Shown here: positions 1-9,708 of the stretch, piece after piece
Layout: every line of letters starts with the position of its first letter
How positions within the stretch are numbered: the stretch's first letter is position 1
Source: Clostridiaceae bacterium
GTDB taxonomy: Bacteria > Bacillota > Clostridia > Oscillospirales > Acutalibacteraceae
Reading direction: 5' to 3'
Assembly: GCA_021769555.1 (NCBI GenBank)
Contig: JAETSR010000001.1
Span: 310,001-374,000, forward strand
Length of the DNA: 64,000 bases
The notes under the pieces: model-generated
Databases searched by the model: none
Told to the model about the DNA's origin: nothing
Seen by the model: only the letters and a program-made list of their open reading frames with translations
Program-made: the position numbers and the translations under genes

Positions 1-1238
1 AGGAGGCCTGCGGCAAGCCCGCGGGAGGGTTCTACGGCTACTTCCAGGACGAGACCGTGGGCTATGCCGGGCACCTGGCCACTGACAGGGCCATGACCAC
101 CCCCTATGTGGACTTCTACTCATCCCCAAAGGCGTACCACTACTGCCTTGCAGGGGACCCGGGGGCCTCCCAGGCCCCGGGCCAGTCCTTTGCAAGGAAG
201 AAGCTCTGGATAGAGGAAAACGACAGCCGCTCCCACCACGCCCTGGGCTGCGACAGGGACCGGGCCCCCAAAACCCCCCGGGACACAAGGACCGTGTTCT
301 GGCGGGAGATATACCGGGCCCTGACCTTCCGGCAGGGCTTCTGGTGGATGGACATAAACGGCCTGAACGACGACTGGTACGGGGACGCTGAAATGGTGGA
401 GATGTTCAAGCGCCAGGCGGCTTTTTACAAGAAATGGTCGCCGATACCCCGCAAAAGCACTGCCCAGGTGCTGTTCGTTGAGGACGAGGCCAGCTGCGGG
501 CACACCACCTATATCTCCGGGCCCCAGCGGAACCTGCGCCTGAGGCTTGAGCGGGAGCTGAGGCTCTGCGGCGCGCCGGCGGACCATCTGCGTATAAGCG
601 ACCTGTTTGAGATAGATTTGAGCCAGTATAAATTCATAGTCTTCTGCCACGCCTTTGTAATGCCAAGGGAGACCTGGGAGGGAATACAGGCAAGGCTGCG
701 CCCGGACGCCCACGTGCTCTGGAACTGGGCCGCGGGCCTTCTGGACCCGTCCTTCAGCCCGGAAAACCAGAGGGCGGTCACAGGCTTCTCCACAGAGGAA
801 TGCCCCGGGAGAATGCAGCCTGAGGGGCTATACAGGCATATATACTGGCACTGCACCCATAACTGCCCCCAGGACTACCCCCTGCTCAGGATTGTGCCCG
901 AGGCCGGGCAGGAGGTGCTGCAGGCGGGCCCGGACGGCTCAATACTCACGGCCCGGGTGAAGCGGGGCCGGGGGGCGAGCATTCTTGCGGCGGAGTTTAC
1001 CCTGAGGGAGAAGCAGCTGAGGGCTTTGCTTCGGGACGCTGGGGTGGATTTTTACGCCCCGGAGAACTGCGCGGTGCTGGCTGACGAGAAGCTTATAGGC
1101 TTCTTCCCCCGGTGGGACGCGGCCTTCCCATATCTGTTTAAGGGGAAGTGGCGCAATGTTATCACAGGGGAGACGGTTACAGGCGCCGTTGACCTTAGAA
1201 TAAGGGAAAAGGAATTTGAGATTTTTGAGAAGGCCTGA
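1..1238 (+). CDS. GH42-like glycoside hydrolase, C-terminal part (cut by window edge)
   Basis: The frame is open from base 3 to the stop at 1236-1238, so the gene begins before the window and about 412 residues are visible. The first half has barrel-type features (a WWMDINGLNDDWYG segment, aromatic and acidic residues). The second half, with YKFIVFCHAFVMP and WNWAAGLLDP, looks like the flavodoxin-like trimerisation domain of family 42 beta-galactosidases, followed by a small beta domain at the end. A cytoplasmic glycosidase acting on imported oligosaccharides is likely, since a sugar importer follows on the same strand. The substrate cannot be read from the fragment, and family 42 membership is a judgement from pattern only. 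A strong terminator separates it from the importer genes. Confidence 0.55.
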   Translation, partial: EACGKPAGGFYGYFQDETVGYAGHLATDRAMTTPYVDFYSSPKAYHYCLAGDPGASQAPGQSFARKKLWIEENDSRSHHALGCDRDRAPKTPRDTRTVFWREIYRALTFRQGFWWMDINGLNDDWYGDAEMVEMFKRQAAFYKKWSPIPRKSTAQVLFVEDEASCGHTTYISGPQRNLRLRLERELRLCGAPADHLRISDLFEIDLSQYKFIVFCHAFVMPRETWEGIQARLRPDAHVLWNWAAGLLDPSFSPENQRAVTGFSTEECPGRMQPEGLYRHIYWHCTHNCPQDYPLLRIVPEAGQEVLQAGPDGSILTARVKRGRGASILAAEFTLREKQLRALLRDAGVDFYAPENCAVLADEKLIGFFPRWDAAFPYLFKGKWRNVITGETVTGAVDLRIREKEFEIFEKA

Positions 1239-1264
1239 CTGTAAACGGGGTTAAAGAATATACG

Positions 1265-1298
1265 CGCCCGCCTGCCATATAACGCAGGCGGGCGTTTT
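1265..1298 (+). terminator. Intrinsic terminator after the glycosidase gene
   Basis: A perfect 11-bp stem (1265-1275 with 1284-1294), an 8-nt loop and four T residues. Confidence 0.9.
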
Positions 1299-1548
1299 AT
1301 CGTTCAATGGCTTTGTGTGGATTTATATCGCCGGGAGTTTAATTTTTTTAGAGAAATTTATCCTCACAAAAACAGCAGATTCAGGCGAAATACATGGAAT
1401 TGAGGGGGTTTTGAGGCTTTTGTGTCTGGATTTTGTGCAGTTGTATGAGTTAAACTTGTGGTGAAGAAACAGTTCAGGACTGCCGGGGATAATCCTGAAT
1501 AAAAATTTCAGAGCCGCGGCAGGATGAAAAACACGCCGGAGAAAGGAT
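1299..1548. other. Intergenic stretch without a gene
   Basis: AT-richer than its surroundings and presumably the promoter region of the importer operon. I see no -35/-10 pair with good spacing, no hairpin and no credible small reading frame. A ribosome site (GGAGAAAGG) sits just before the ATG at 1549. Confidence 0.5.
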
Positions 1549-2520
1549 ATGAGCAATATGAAAAATATGAAAAATATGAAAAAAGAGCGTACGGGGCCGC
1601 TCCCCCCGAGAAAAAAGCTTATGCACCGGGACCTGAAGGACAATATTGAGTACTACCTGCTCATGGCCGTGCCCCTGGCCTTCATCTTCATTTTCAGCTA
1701 TCTGCCCATGTTCGGCCTGGTGATAGGCTTTCAGAACTACAGCGTGGGAAAGCCGTTTTTCGGGGAGGGCGTTGAGTGGGTGGGGCTCAGGCATTTTGAA
1801 AAGTTCGTGAGCTCCTACTACTTCCCGCGCATATTGAAAAACACCATCGTGCTCAACCTCATGGGCCTGTTCATGGGCTTCTGGGTGCCCATAGTGTTCG
1901 CCCTGGTGGTAAACGAGATACGAAACGGCAAGTTCCGCAAGTTCACCCAGACTGTTAGCTATATGCCAAACTTTATCTCCACGGTGGTGGTGGCGGGGAT
2001 GTTCCTCTCCTTCATTGCCAGCGACGGCATTATCACCCAGTTTTTGGAGCTTCTTGGCATACACGCAAAGTCCCTGAACGCCAACAAGGAGTTCTTCCCA
2101 TGGTTCTATACCCTTTTGGGGGTGTGGAAAAGCTTCGGCTGGAGCAGCATACTGTATCTCTCCACCCTGTCATCCATAGACCCCTCCCTGTATGAGTCGG
2201 CCAGCGTGGACGGGGCCACAAGGATGAAGAAGATATGGTTCATCACCCTGCCGAGCCTTCTGCCGCTTATCATGATACAGCTTATCTTCGCCATCGGCGG
2301 CATGCTGGGCTCCAACACGGACATGATACTGCTTTTGTATAACCCCTCGGTCTACTCCACCGCGGACGTTATCGGCACCTATGTGTACCGGGAGTCCCTG
2401 ATGGGCGGGGCCTACAGCCCGGGCACGGCGGCGGGCCTCTTAATGAGCATTTTGAGCTTCATCCTGGTGTTCGGCGCCAACTGGGTGTCCAGGAAGAAGA
2501 CGGATTTCTCGATTTGGTAA
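1549..2520 (+). CDS. ABC sugar importer permease, LplB type
   Basis: A 323-residue inner-membrane permease with six predicted membrane segments; the first follows DNIEYYLLMAV at about residue 35. The coupling (EAA) motif is YESASVDGATRMKK followed by ITLPSL. The order LplB-type, LplC-type, lipoprotein is the usual one for Firmicute importers of complex oligosaccharides, which borrow a distant MsmX-type ATPase; no ATPase is present here. The start at 1549 lies in a small in-frame repeat (Asn-Met-Lys three times), so translation could begin at any of several ATGs. The one chosen has the best-placed ribosome site. The substrate is unknown. Confidence 0.9.
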   Translation: MSNMKNMKNMKKERTGPLPPRKKLMHRDLKDNIEYYLLMAVPLAFIFIFSYLPMFGLVIGFQNYSVGKPFFGEGVEWVGLRHFEKFVSSYYFPRILKNTIVLNLMGLFMGFWVPIVFALVVNEIRNGKFRKFTQTVSYMPNFISTVVVAGMFLSFIASDGIITQFLELLGIHAKSLNANKEFFPWFYTLLGVWKSFGWSSILYLSTLSSIDPSLYESASVDGATRMKKIWFITLPSLLPLIMIQLIFAIGGMLGSNTDMILLLYNPSVYSTADVIGTYVYRESLMGGAYSPGTAAGLLMSILSFILVFGANWVSRKKTDFSIW

Positions 2521-2537
2521 GGAAAGGAGAAAGAGCT

Positions 2538-3500
2538 ATGAGAACAGACACTCCGGCAGCCGGCGTATATGAGGCGGCGGGGAAAAGGGATATCCCCCGC
2601 AGGAGCAGGCTCAACCGCTGGACGGGCTTTGACACGGTGATAACCGTAATCGCCCTGATAGTGTGCTTTATCACCATATATCCCATGTGGTATGTTATAT
2701 CCATGTCCCTGAGCGACCCCATAGCGGCAGCCAGCGGGGCGGTGACCTTCTGGCCGGTGGGCTTCTCGGTGGAGAGCTATAAGATAGTGGCGCTGGACAA
2801 TGAGTTTTGGAGGGCCTTTCTGAACTCCATCGGCTATGTTATAGCGGGCTGCGTGCTCATGCTGTTCAACACCGTGGCCGTGGCGTACCCCCTGACCCGC
2901 AAGAACCTCTGGGGGCGCAGATGGCTCACATATTACCTACTGATACCCATGTACTTCGGCGGGGGCATGATACCCTCCTTTATCGTGGTGACAAAGCTGG
3001 GGCTCTATAACTCCCCCTGGTCCCTGATACTGCCGGGCTGCTACAGCATATGGAACATAATCCTGTGCAGGACGTTTCTCGCCTCCCTGCCGCCGGACCT
3101 TTCGGAGGCGGCCTTCATAGACGGGGCCACGAACCTTCAGGCCCTTGTGAAGATATACCTGCCCCTGTCAAAGCCTATTATCGCTGTAATCCTGATATAT
3201 ACCATCGTGGGCGTGTGGAACTCCTGGTTCGGGGCCTCCATCTACACCACGAACCCGGATATCCAGCCTGTGCAGCTTTTCCTTCGCAACGTGCTGGTAT
3301 CAATGCAGTCGGGCATGCGCGCCGACACCCAGACGGGCATGACCAAGGAGGTAATGGAGGCCATGGCCGAGCAGGCTATGACCGCCCGCCAGCTCCGCTA
3401 CGCGATGATAGTTATAGTCACAATGCCCATACTCCTTGTATACCCCATGTTCCAGAAGTACTTTACAAAGGGCGTTATGCTGGGCTCCATAAAGGGGTGA
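2538..3500 (+). CDS. ABC sugar importer permease, LplC/YtcP type
   Basis: A 320-residue second permease of the importer. The ATG at 2538 is preferred over an in-frame TTG at 2514 because GGAAAGGAG lies just upstream. Six membrane segments are expected, the first near VITVIALIVCFITIYPMW. The EAA loop is LSEAAFIDGATNLQ followed by KIYLPLSKP. It ends with GVMLGSIKG, the typical tail of this family (GAVKG in the related gene ending at 20227). It starts 17 bp after the first permease and is certainly co-transcribed with it. It would form the heterodimeric channel fed by the lipoprotein at 3600. Confidence 0.92.
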   Translation: MRTDTPAAGVYEAAGKRDIPRRSRLNRWTGFDTVITVIALIVCFITIYPMWYVISMSLSDPIAAASGAVTFWPVGFSVESYKIVALDNEFWRAFLNSIGYVIAGCVLMLFNTVAVAYPLTRKNLWGRRWLTYYLLIPMYFGGGMIPSFIVVTKLGLYNSPWSLILPGCYSIWNIILCRTFLASLPPDLSEAAFIDGATNLQALVKIYLPLSKPIIAVILIYTIVGVWNSWFGASIYTTNPDIQPVQLFLRNVLVSMQSGMRADTQTGMTKEVMEAMAEQAMTARQLRYAMIVIVTMPILLVYPMFQKYFTKGVMLGSIKG

Positions 3501-3599
3501 GCAGCCGGATGGAAGAGGGGGGACGCGGCCCTGGCCGGGAAGACCCTTTTGCATATATCAAATCCATATCCACCAAAATATTGTTAGGAGGAAAACAAA

Positions 3600-5351
3600 A
3601 TGAAAAAAATGACAGCCCTGTTACTGGCACTGGTACTGCTGCTCACTGTGGCGGCATGCGGCCAGACCCCGCCCTCAAGCAGCGCCGGGGACCCTTCCAA
3701 AAACGAGAGCTCAGAGGAGAGCCAGGCCTCCGTGAGCGGGGAGAGCTCCGGGGAGCAGTCCGGCTCCGGGGAGACGGTTACCCTCAAGATACTGTGCAAG
3801 AACGACTATTCCTCAGAAATCAAGACCGCCGACTGGGAAAAGTACGACGTTTCCCAGACCTTCAAGGGCATTCTTGCGGACATGGGCATTCAGCTTGAGC
3901 TTGAGTGCATTGCCAACGACAACTTCCCCAATGTCCTCAACACCCGCATGGCCGCCGGGGTGGACATGCCCGACATCGTGGCCGTGGCCTTCGACCCGAC
4001 CATCACAAGCAGCGACGTGGTGGACTGGGGCAAGAACGGGCTCATAATCCCCGCAAGCAAGCTTATGGAGGAATACGACGAGGACGGCAGCATAGCCGCC
4101 TTCTGGGACAAATACGCCCCCGGCACCCGGGGCGCCCAGACCGCGCCCGACGGCAACCTCTACTGGTTCGCCTACCTCTATAACTCCGGCTCCTTTGACC
4201 AGGACACCAAGGAGCCCCTTCCCGGCGTGGGCTACCGCCTGCCCTCCATAAGGCAGGACTGGGTTGAAGCGGCGGGCGAGACCATGAAGCTGGCCTATAC
4301 CCCCGACGAGCTCTACGACCTGCTTGTGAAGATACAGGAGGCGGACCCCAACGGCAACGGCGCCAAGGACGAGATAGTCAACGTGAAGATAGACACCTTC
4401 TATGACAACTTCGCCAGGGGCTTCGGCCTGAACACCAGCACCCTGGCATACATTGACGACGACGGCAAGGTGCAGTCAAACTTCTATGACGACAGGCTCC
4501 TTGATTATCTTGAGTTTATGAAGAAGCTCTACGACAACGGCATGTACGACACCGCGGCCTTCTCCGGGGACTCCTTCTCATCCGAGCTCATCACCTCAAA
4601 TAAGGCGGCGGTCACCTATAACTACGCCAGCTGGGGCGACTACGAAAAGCAGATAGCCGCTGAGGGCGTCCAGTACACCCCCTTTGTCCTGAGCCCAGAC
4701 GGGGACCTTGGCAAGACCTGGTACGCCCAGGGCGACGCCCCCGGAATCACCTTCAACCAGTACTTTGTCACCTCAGCCTGCCAGAACCCCGAGGCGGCAG
4801 CGAAGCTCTTTGACTTTGTGTATACAGAGGACTACGCGAAGCTCTGCACGGGCATTGAGGGCGTTACCTTCGAGATAGACGAGAAGGGCGTTCTGAACAG
4901 CATAGACCTTGGGACCGCGCCCACGGAAGAGAACGAGCTCTGGGACTGGCGGCACAAGTACAGCGGCCTTAACGGCGCGTCCATCGGCCTGTACGCCCTG
5001 CCCCATATGGCGATATTCCCGTACTATGCCCAGCAGGTGGACCCCAAGAGCGACGAGTACGTGCAGAAAAAGCAGACAGCCATAAAGGAGTTCAACGCGA
5101 ACTTTGACACCTGCGTCTTCCAGAAGAACCAGAGCCTGGCAATCTCCACGGACGAGGAGAGCGACAAGCTCTCTGAGATAAGCGAGCCCTTGAACACCTA
5201 CGCCGCAGAGATGATTTCCGACATCATACTGGGCCAGAGGGACATATCCACGCTGCCCGACGGAATAGCGGAGCTTGAGAGCCTGGGCCTCAAGGACTAT
5301 ATGGAAATAGTGCAGAACCGCTATGACCGCGCCTTGGAGGCGGCGAAGTAA
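3600..5351 (+). CDS. Extracellular sugar-binding lipoprotein (LplA-like)
   Basis: A 583-residue solute-binding protein. Residues 1-19 are a lipoprotein signal peptide and Cys20 (in TVAAC) is the lipidation site. A Ser/Glu-rich linker of about 40 residues follows, then a large family-1 type binding fold. The length matches the long binding proteins that accompany LplB/LplC permeases. It begins 99 bp after the permease with a perfect TTAGGAGG ribosome site. It would hold the oligosaccharide at the outer face of the membrane; which one is unknown. Confidence 0.9.
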   Translation: MKKMTALLLALVLLLTVAACGQTPPSSSAGDPSKNESSEESQASVSGESSGEQSGSGETVTLKILCKNDYSSEIKTADWEKYDVSQTFKGILADMGIQLELECIANDNFPNVLNTRMAAGVDMPDIVAVAFDPTITSSDVVDWGKNGLIIPASKLMEEYDEDGSIAAFWDKYAPGTRGAQTAPDGNLYWFAYLYNSGSFDQDTKEPLPGVGYRLPSIRQDWVEAAGETMKLAYTPDELYDLLVKIQEADPNGNGAKDEIVNVKIDTFYDNFARGFGLNTSTLAYIDDDGKVQSNFYDDRLLDYLEFMKKLYDNGMYDTAAFSGDSFSSELITSNKAAVTYNYASWGDYEKQIAAEGVQYTPFVLSPDGDLGKTWYAQGDAPGITFNQYFVTSACQNPEAAAKLFDFVYTEDYAKLCTGIEGVTFEIDEKGVLNSIDLGTAPTEENELWDWRHKYSGLNGASIGLYALPHMAIFPYYAQQVDPKSDEYVQKKQTAIKEFNANFDTCVFQKNQSLAISTDEESDKLSEISEPLNTYAAEMISDIILGQRDISTLPDGIAELESLGLKDYMEIVQNRYDRALEAAK

Positions 5352-5474
5352 ATAAGACAGATTAAGACAGAGAAGCTTTAAAAGAGATACTTGATACAAT
5401 AAGTGGGAATATGCGGGTCTGCGCCGAAGGTCAGCGCGGACCCTTGCCCCCACTGGGCTTGGAAGGGTGGTCCT

Positions 5475-7523
5475 ATGGGAATACAAATAAAAAACCGGAC
5501 CTTCCTGAAGATGTTCGCCATCTTCTTTCTCTGCCTGCTCCTGGTCACATATCTCCTTTTCGCCTACTTTTTCACAAGGGAGCAGGAGGCTGTCAGGGCA
5601 AAGAACCAGGGGGAGATAGAGAGCTCTGTTGAGCACGCGGTGGATTATCTGCAGGAGCTGGTGCAGAGGGAGGCCCGCCTGTCGGCCCAGCTGCGCACAT
5701 ACCCTTGGGTGGTGCAGATGGCCTCGGGCTCACAGGTGTTTTCCGACCGGTTCACGCCCCGGCGGCTCAAGGAGATAAGCGAGGATTTCCTGTTCAACTC
5801 CCTGCTGAACACAGAGGTGCTCTACCGCGCCGTATATTTTACAAAGAACAGCCGCGTTATGCACGGGAGCGGGACCAACAGCGGGGAGTACTTTTTCCGC
5901 TCCCAGGGCGTGCCGGAGGAGCAGGCCGGGGAGTTTCTCTCCATGATAGCCGATACCTCTGAGGCCCGCAGGGTCCTTTATGACTCAGACGGCGTGTGCT
6001 TTCGGGGGAACGTGCTCCTTGTGAACCCCATACAGAGCTCAAGCCGCCCCTCGGCCTATCTCTGCACCATGCTGAACACATCCGTGGTGACAGAGCAGAT
6101 AAGGCGCATGCTCCCGGCGGGCTTCACAGGGTTCAGGGTATATGACGCAGAGAACCGGGCCATGGTGCTGGAGTACGGGGCCGGAGGAACAAAGGGGGCC
6201 CTTAATGGCTATTCCCTGCCGGCGCTGGGGTGGGAGCTGGAGTTCTATGTGGACGATAAGGCTTACACGGCTTTGGACAACGCCTATTTCTGGGTCCTGC
6301 TGCTCATGCTGATTATGGCGGTCCTGGTCTCGCCGGTGGCGTTTTTCCTGGCGGCGTACCTCTACAGGCAGCTGGACCGGCTTTTCTCGAAGCTCCCCGG
6401 GGAGGGCGCCTCCCGGGACATGTATTTTGACATAGGCAACAATATCTCAAGGATGGTCCAGGCCCTGGAGGCCTCCCAGCGGGACACGGAGCTCAGGCGC
6501 ATGCTGGCGGGCACCTTCCAGCAGGACGGGGACAGAGGGAGGCTTCTGCCCGACTATGAGAGCCAGTGGGTCCAGGTGGTGCTGCTGGGCGGGGAGAGCC
6601 CCTCGGGGACCGTTATCGAGGGCCTTTTAAGGGAGATGAAGGGGCTGCACTGCGAGTTCGTGCCGGACTACGGTGGAATGCTGGTGCTGGTGCTGTCCTC
6701 GGCCCAGGAGAAGGAGATATCCGGCTTCTGCGGCCGCTTCTCGGAGAAGCTGGGCACCGGGTCCGGGGAGATATTCCCGGGCCCCGTATGCCAGGGCCCG
6801 GGGGGCGTAGCCGTCTCCTATCAGGAGGCCCTGAAGAAGAAGCAGTACCAGAGGTTCTCCGGAATACCGGTATACTACCTGCCCATCGAGGCTGAGCACC
6901 ACCTTATCCTGGCCCTTCGGGGAGGAAAGGCAAAGGAGATGACGAATATCCTGAACCAGCTTCTGGACGAGAACACCCAGCAGCTGAAATGCGGGAAGAT
7001 AAGGGAGTCGGACATGTTCCAGCTGAGCATGGTGCTTGTAAACGACCTGGTGCGCATAGTGCTGGAAAAGAACCTGAACCGGGAGCTGCTGGCCTCCCTT
7101 GAGACAATGGAGTACAGCTCGGTATACGACGTGTTCGGCAAGCTGAGCGCCGTGGCCAATGAGGTATGCGCCCTGCTCTCAGCCAGGGAGGAGGGGGTGA
7201 GCGCGGCGGCAAGGGAGATAGTGGAGTATATCGACTCCCACTATGTGGACAGCAGCCTTTCCATCAATGTGCTTCAGGATGTGTTCCATATGAGCGCAAA
7301 CACCATCAATAAGCATATCCGCGACGCGGTGGGGACAACGTTCCTGCCATACCTTACCTATGTGCGCATGGAGAAGGCAAAGGAGCTGCTCTCTGTGGGG
7401 GACGTGAAGATATCGGAGGTTTATAAGCAGGTGGGGTACGACCTTGAGTTCTCCTTCCGCCGGGCCTTTATCAGGTACAGCGGCTATAAGCCTCAGAATT
7501 TCATAGCCCCCGGGGAGGAGTGA
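5475..7523 (+). CDS. Membrane-anchored AraC-family regulator with extracellular sensor
   Basis: A 682-residue one-component sensor-regulator. The start at 5475 (GGAAGGGTGG upstream) puts the first membrane segment at about residues 11-33. An extracellular sensor region follows, then a second membrane segment near 270-297. The final 100 residues are an AraC-type double helix-turn-helix (NVLQDVFHMSANTINKHIRD and the later ISEVYKQVGY...FSFRRAFIRYSGYKP). Regulators of this architecture commonly sit next to Lpl-type importers. It probably senses sugar, or sugar bound to the lipoprotein, and activates this island (inference). Confidence 0.85.
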   Translation: MGIQIKNRTFLKMFAIFFLCLLLVTYLLFAYFFTREQEAVRAKNQGEIESSVEHAVDYLQELVQREARLSAQLRTYPWVVQMASGSQVFSDRFTPRRLKEISEDFLFNSLLNTEVLYRAVYFTKNSRVMHGSGTNSGEYFFRSQGVPEEQAGEFLSMIADTSEARRVLYDSDGVCFRGNVLLVNPIQSSSRPSAYLCTMLNTSVVTEQIRRMLPAGFTGFRVYDAENRAMVLEYGAGGTKGALNGYSLPALGWELEFYVDDKAYTALDNAYFWVLLLMLIMAVLVSPVAFFLAAYLYRQLDRLFSKLPGEGASRDMYFDIGNNISRMVQALEASQRDTELRRMLAGTFQQDGDRGRLLPDYESQWVQVVLLGGESPSGTVIEGLLREMKGLHCEFVPDYGGMLVLVLSSAQEKEISGFCGRFSEKLGTGSGEIFPGPVCQGPGGVAVSYQEALKKKQYQRFSGIPVYYLPIEAEHHLILALRGGKAKEMTNILNQLLDENTQQLKCGKIRESDMFQLSMVLVNDLVRIVLEKNLNRELLASLETMEYSSVYDVFGKLSAVANEVCALLSAREEGVSAAAREIVEYIDSHYVDSSLSINVLQDVFHMSANTINKHIRDAVGTTFLPYLTYVRMEKAKELLSVGDVKISEVYKQVGYDLEFSFRRAFIRYSGYKPQNFIAPGEE

Positions 7524-7571
7524 GGGCCGGATTATCCGGAATGAATACACCCGATAAAGGAGGAAAACATC

Positions 7572-8303
7572 ATGCTTTTAGACAGATACTGGGAACACCT
7601 GGACGAGCTGTACGGCAGAATACGCGCGACCCAGCGGGACGCCATAGAGCGGGCAGGCCGGCTCATTGCCGGCGCCGTGGACAAGGGCGGGTGCGTGCAT
7701 ATCAGGGACTCGGGCCATATTATCGACAGCGAGCTCATCTACCGGGGAGGGGGGCTCATCCTCTACAAGGCCTTCCGCTACAGCCTGGTGGTGGAGGACG
7801 CCGTGCGCAAGAGGGACCGCGGCGGCCTGGACACCTCCATGGAGGGGCTGGCAAGGTACGCCCTGAAGAGCTCGGGGGCCATGCCCGGGGACGTGCTCAT
7901 ATGCGGCTCGGTGTCCGGAAGGACCTTCGACGTGGTGGACCTGGCCTATGAGGCGGGGAAGATGGGCATTAAAATCATCGCCATAACCTCCATGAGCTAC
8001 GCGAAAAGCGTTGAGAGCCCCCATTCCTCTGGCAAAAAGCTCTATGAGCTTGCGGACGTGGTGATAGACAACTGCGCCCCCGCCGCTGAGGCCATGATGG
8101 AGGTGGAGGGCCTTGAGCCCAGGCTCTGCGCGGCCTCGGGGCTCTCCGCGGCCATGATTATGTGGAGCGTCACAACCGTTGTTACCGAGGAGCTCTTAAA
8201 GCTGGGCAAGGCCCCGGGCGTGCTGAAAAGCGCCAACTTCCCCGGGGGGAACGACTATAACAAGAGCTATGTGGAGCCCAGATACGAGAGGGAAGGCCTG
8301 TAA
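7572..8303 (+). CDS. SIS-domain protein, UPF0309-like
   Basis: A 243-residue single SIS (sugar isomerase) fold. The pattern GHIIDSELIYRGGGL, then CGSVSGRTFDVVDLAYEAG and ITSMSYAKS, resembles the UPF0309 family; the GSVSGRT loop is the expected phosphosugar site. An ATAAAGGAGG ribosome site precedes the ATG. SIS proteins isomerise, or simply sense, phosphosugars. Between the regulator and the transporter it may act on a phosphosugar made by this cluster, but the reaction is not known for UPF0309 members. Confidence 0.75.
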   Translation: MLLDRYWEHLDELYGRIRATQRDAIERAGRLIAGAVDKGGCVHIRDSGHIIDSELIYRGGGLILYKAFRYSLVVEDAVRKRDRGGLDTSMEGLARYALKSSGAMPGDVLICGSVSGRTFDVVDLAYEAGKMGIKIIAITSMSYAKSVESPHSSGKKLYELADVVIDNCAPAAEAMMEVEGLEPRLCAASGLSAAMIMWSVTTVVTEELLKLGKAPGVLKSANFPGGNDYNKSYVEPRYEREGL

Positions 8304-8329
8304 GCCCCTTAAGGCGGGAGGAAATCAGT

Positions 8330-9688
8330 ATGTTCAAATGGCTGACAGGGCTTAAGGGCCTTATCTGCGAATGGTACGCCCCCGGGGAGAAGGAGTCCGC
8401 GGACAGGCTGAGAATGCTGTTCTCAAACTATAACGCCAACATCATCGCCCAGCTTATAGGCGGCAGCTTCTGGACGGGCATGCTGCTGCTAATGAACGCG
8501 GACGACTCCTTTGTGGGCACGGCGGCCATGATACCGTATCTTTCCTACACGCTCCAGCTGCTCTCGCCGCTGCTGTTCGAGAGGTTTCAAAGGAGGAAGG
8601 CGCTGATAATCACCTTCCGGGTCATTTACTATGTGGTGCAGACGGCGGTAATAGCCCTGCTGCCCCTTCTCCCGATGGAGGGCCAGGGGAGGCTCTCGCT
8701 GCTGCTTATTTTCCTGCTTCTCAGCAGCGGCCTTTTCGCCCTGCAGAACCCCGCGGCAAATGTATGGATGCTGCAGTCCCTTCCGGAGAGGGTGCGCCCG
8801 GCGTACTACTCCACGGTGAACATCACGGTGAACCTGGTGTGCGCCGCCGTGCCCCTTCTGGGCGGCCGGCTGGTCGACTCCTTCAAGGAGAGGGGCATGG
8901 AGTACGAGGGCCTGCTCATACTGAGGCTTATCGCCCTGGCCCTGGTGATATTTGACGCGGCCCTGTACATAGGCATAAAGGAATATCCCTATGAGGGCTC
9001 GGGGGAGAAATTCCGCATAAAGGAGCTTATACTCCTGCCCCTTGGGGAGAGGAGATACCGCATGACCGTTCTGGCCGCCTGCATAGACTCCTTTGTGGTG
9101 TGCATACCCGGGCAGTACCATCTGCTGTACCTTTTAAACGACGTGCAGGTGAATTACAGCTTCATAAGCGGGGTAAACTTCGCGGTTATGCTCGTCACAT
9201 CCCTGAGCGTTATCTGGTGGAAGCCGGTTTTGCAGCGCTGGGGGTGGATGAAGACCTACGGCTGCGGGTGTATGCTGTATATGGTGTTCCTTATCGGCAT
9301 AGCCTTTGTGCAGAAGGGGACCCAGTGGATATACCCGGTGTTCGCCATACTGAACGCCTCCTGCGCGGCCCCGGCCCGGGGCCTGGCGGGGGCGGGGCTG
9401 CCGTATCACAATATCCCCCAAAAGCGCCGGGCGGTGTACCTGGCGGCATACCTGAGCCTGACGAATTTCGCGGCCATGCTGGGGGTGTGCTTCGGAAAAT
9501 ACTTTGTCTCCCGGACCGGAACGGCCCGCGTCTGTATTCTGGGCGCGGACATGGGGAGCAAGCAGTACATGTGCGTGCTGGCGGGCCTGCTCTGCGGCGT
9601 TGTGGGCCTTATAATAATGCGCATGGGAAGGGCTGAGAAAAGCCCGGCCCCCGGGGAGGCCCAGCCGGCGGCCGGGGCGCCGGTATAG
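8330..9688 (+). CDS. MFS transporter
   Basis: A 452-residue protein with about 12 hydrophobic segments and an MFS-like basic loop between the second and third (LFERFQRRKALIITFRV). The C-terminus is a short Ala/Pro/Gly tail. It follows the SIS gene by 26 bp and precedes the epimerase by 20 bp, so it is in the same operon. It is likely a sugar or polyol permease, or an exporter of a catabolic by-product. The substrate cannot be inferred. Confidence 0.8.
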   Translation: MFKWLTGLKGLICEWYAPGEKESADRLRMLFSNYNANIIAQLIGGSFWTGMLLLMNADDSFVGTAAMIPYLSYTLQLLSPLLFERFQRRKALIITFRVIYYVVQTAVIALLPLLPMEGQGRLSLLLIFLLLSSGLFALQNPAANVWMLQSLPERVRPAYYSTVNITVNLVCAAVPLLGGRLVDSFKERGMEYEGLLILRLIALALVIFDAALYIGIKEYPYEGSGEKFRIKELILLPLGERRYRMTVLAACIDSFVVCIPGQYHLLYLLNDVQVNYSFISGVNFAVMLVTSLSVIWWKPVLQRWGWMKTYGCGCMLYMVFLIGIAFVQKGTQWIYPVFAILNASCAAPARGLAGAGLPYHNIPQKRRAVYLAAYLSLTNFAAMLGVCFGKYFVSRTGTARVCILGADMGSKQYMCVLAGLLCGVVGLIIMRMGRAEKSPAPGEAQPAAGAPV

Positions 9689-9708
9689 TTAAGAAGGGAG
9701 GAGACAGC

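Noticed and set aside
1549-1590. Tandem ATG-containing repeat as a phase-variation tract
   Set aside because: The units are nine bases, so gain or loss keeps the frame; it only alters the N-terminus by three residues.
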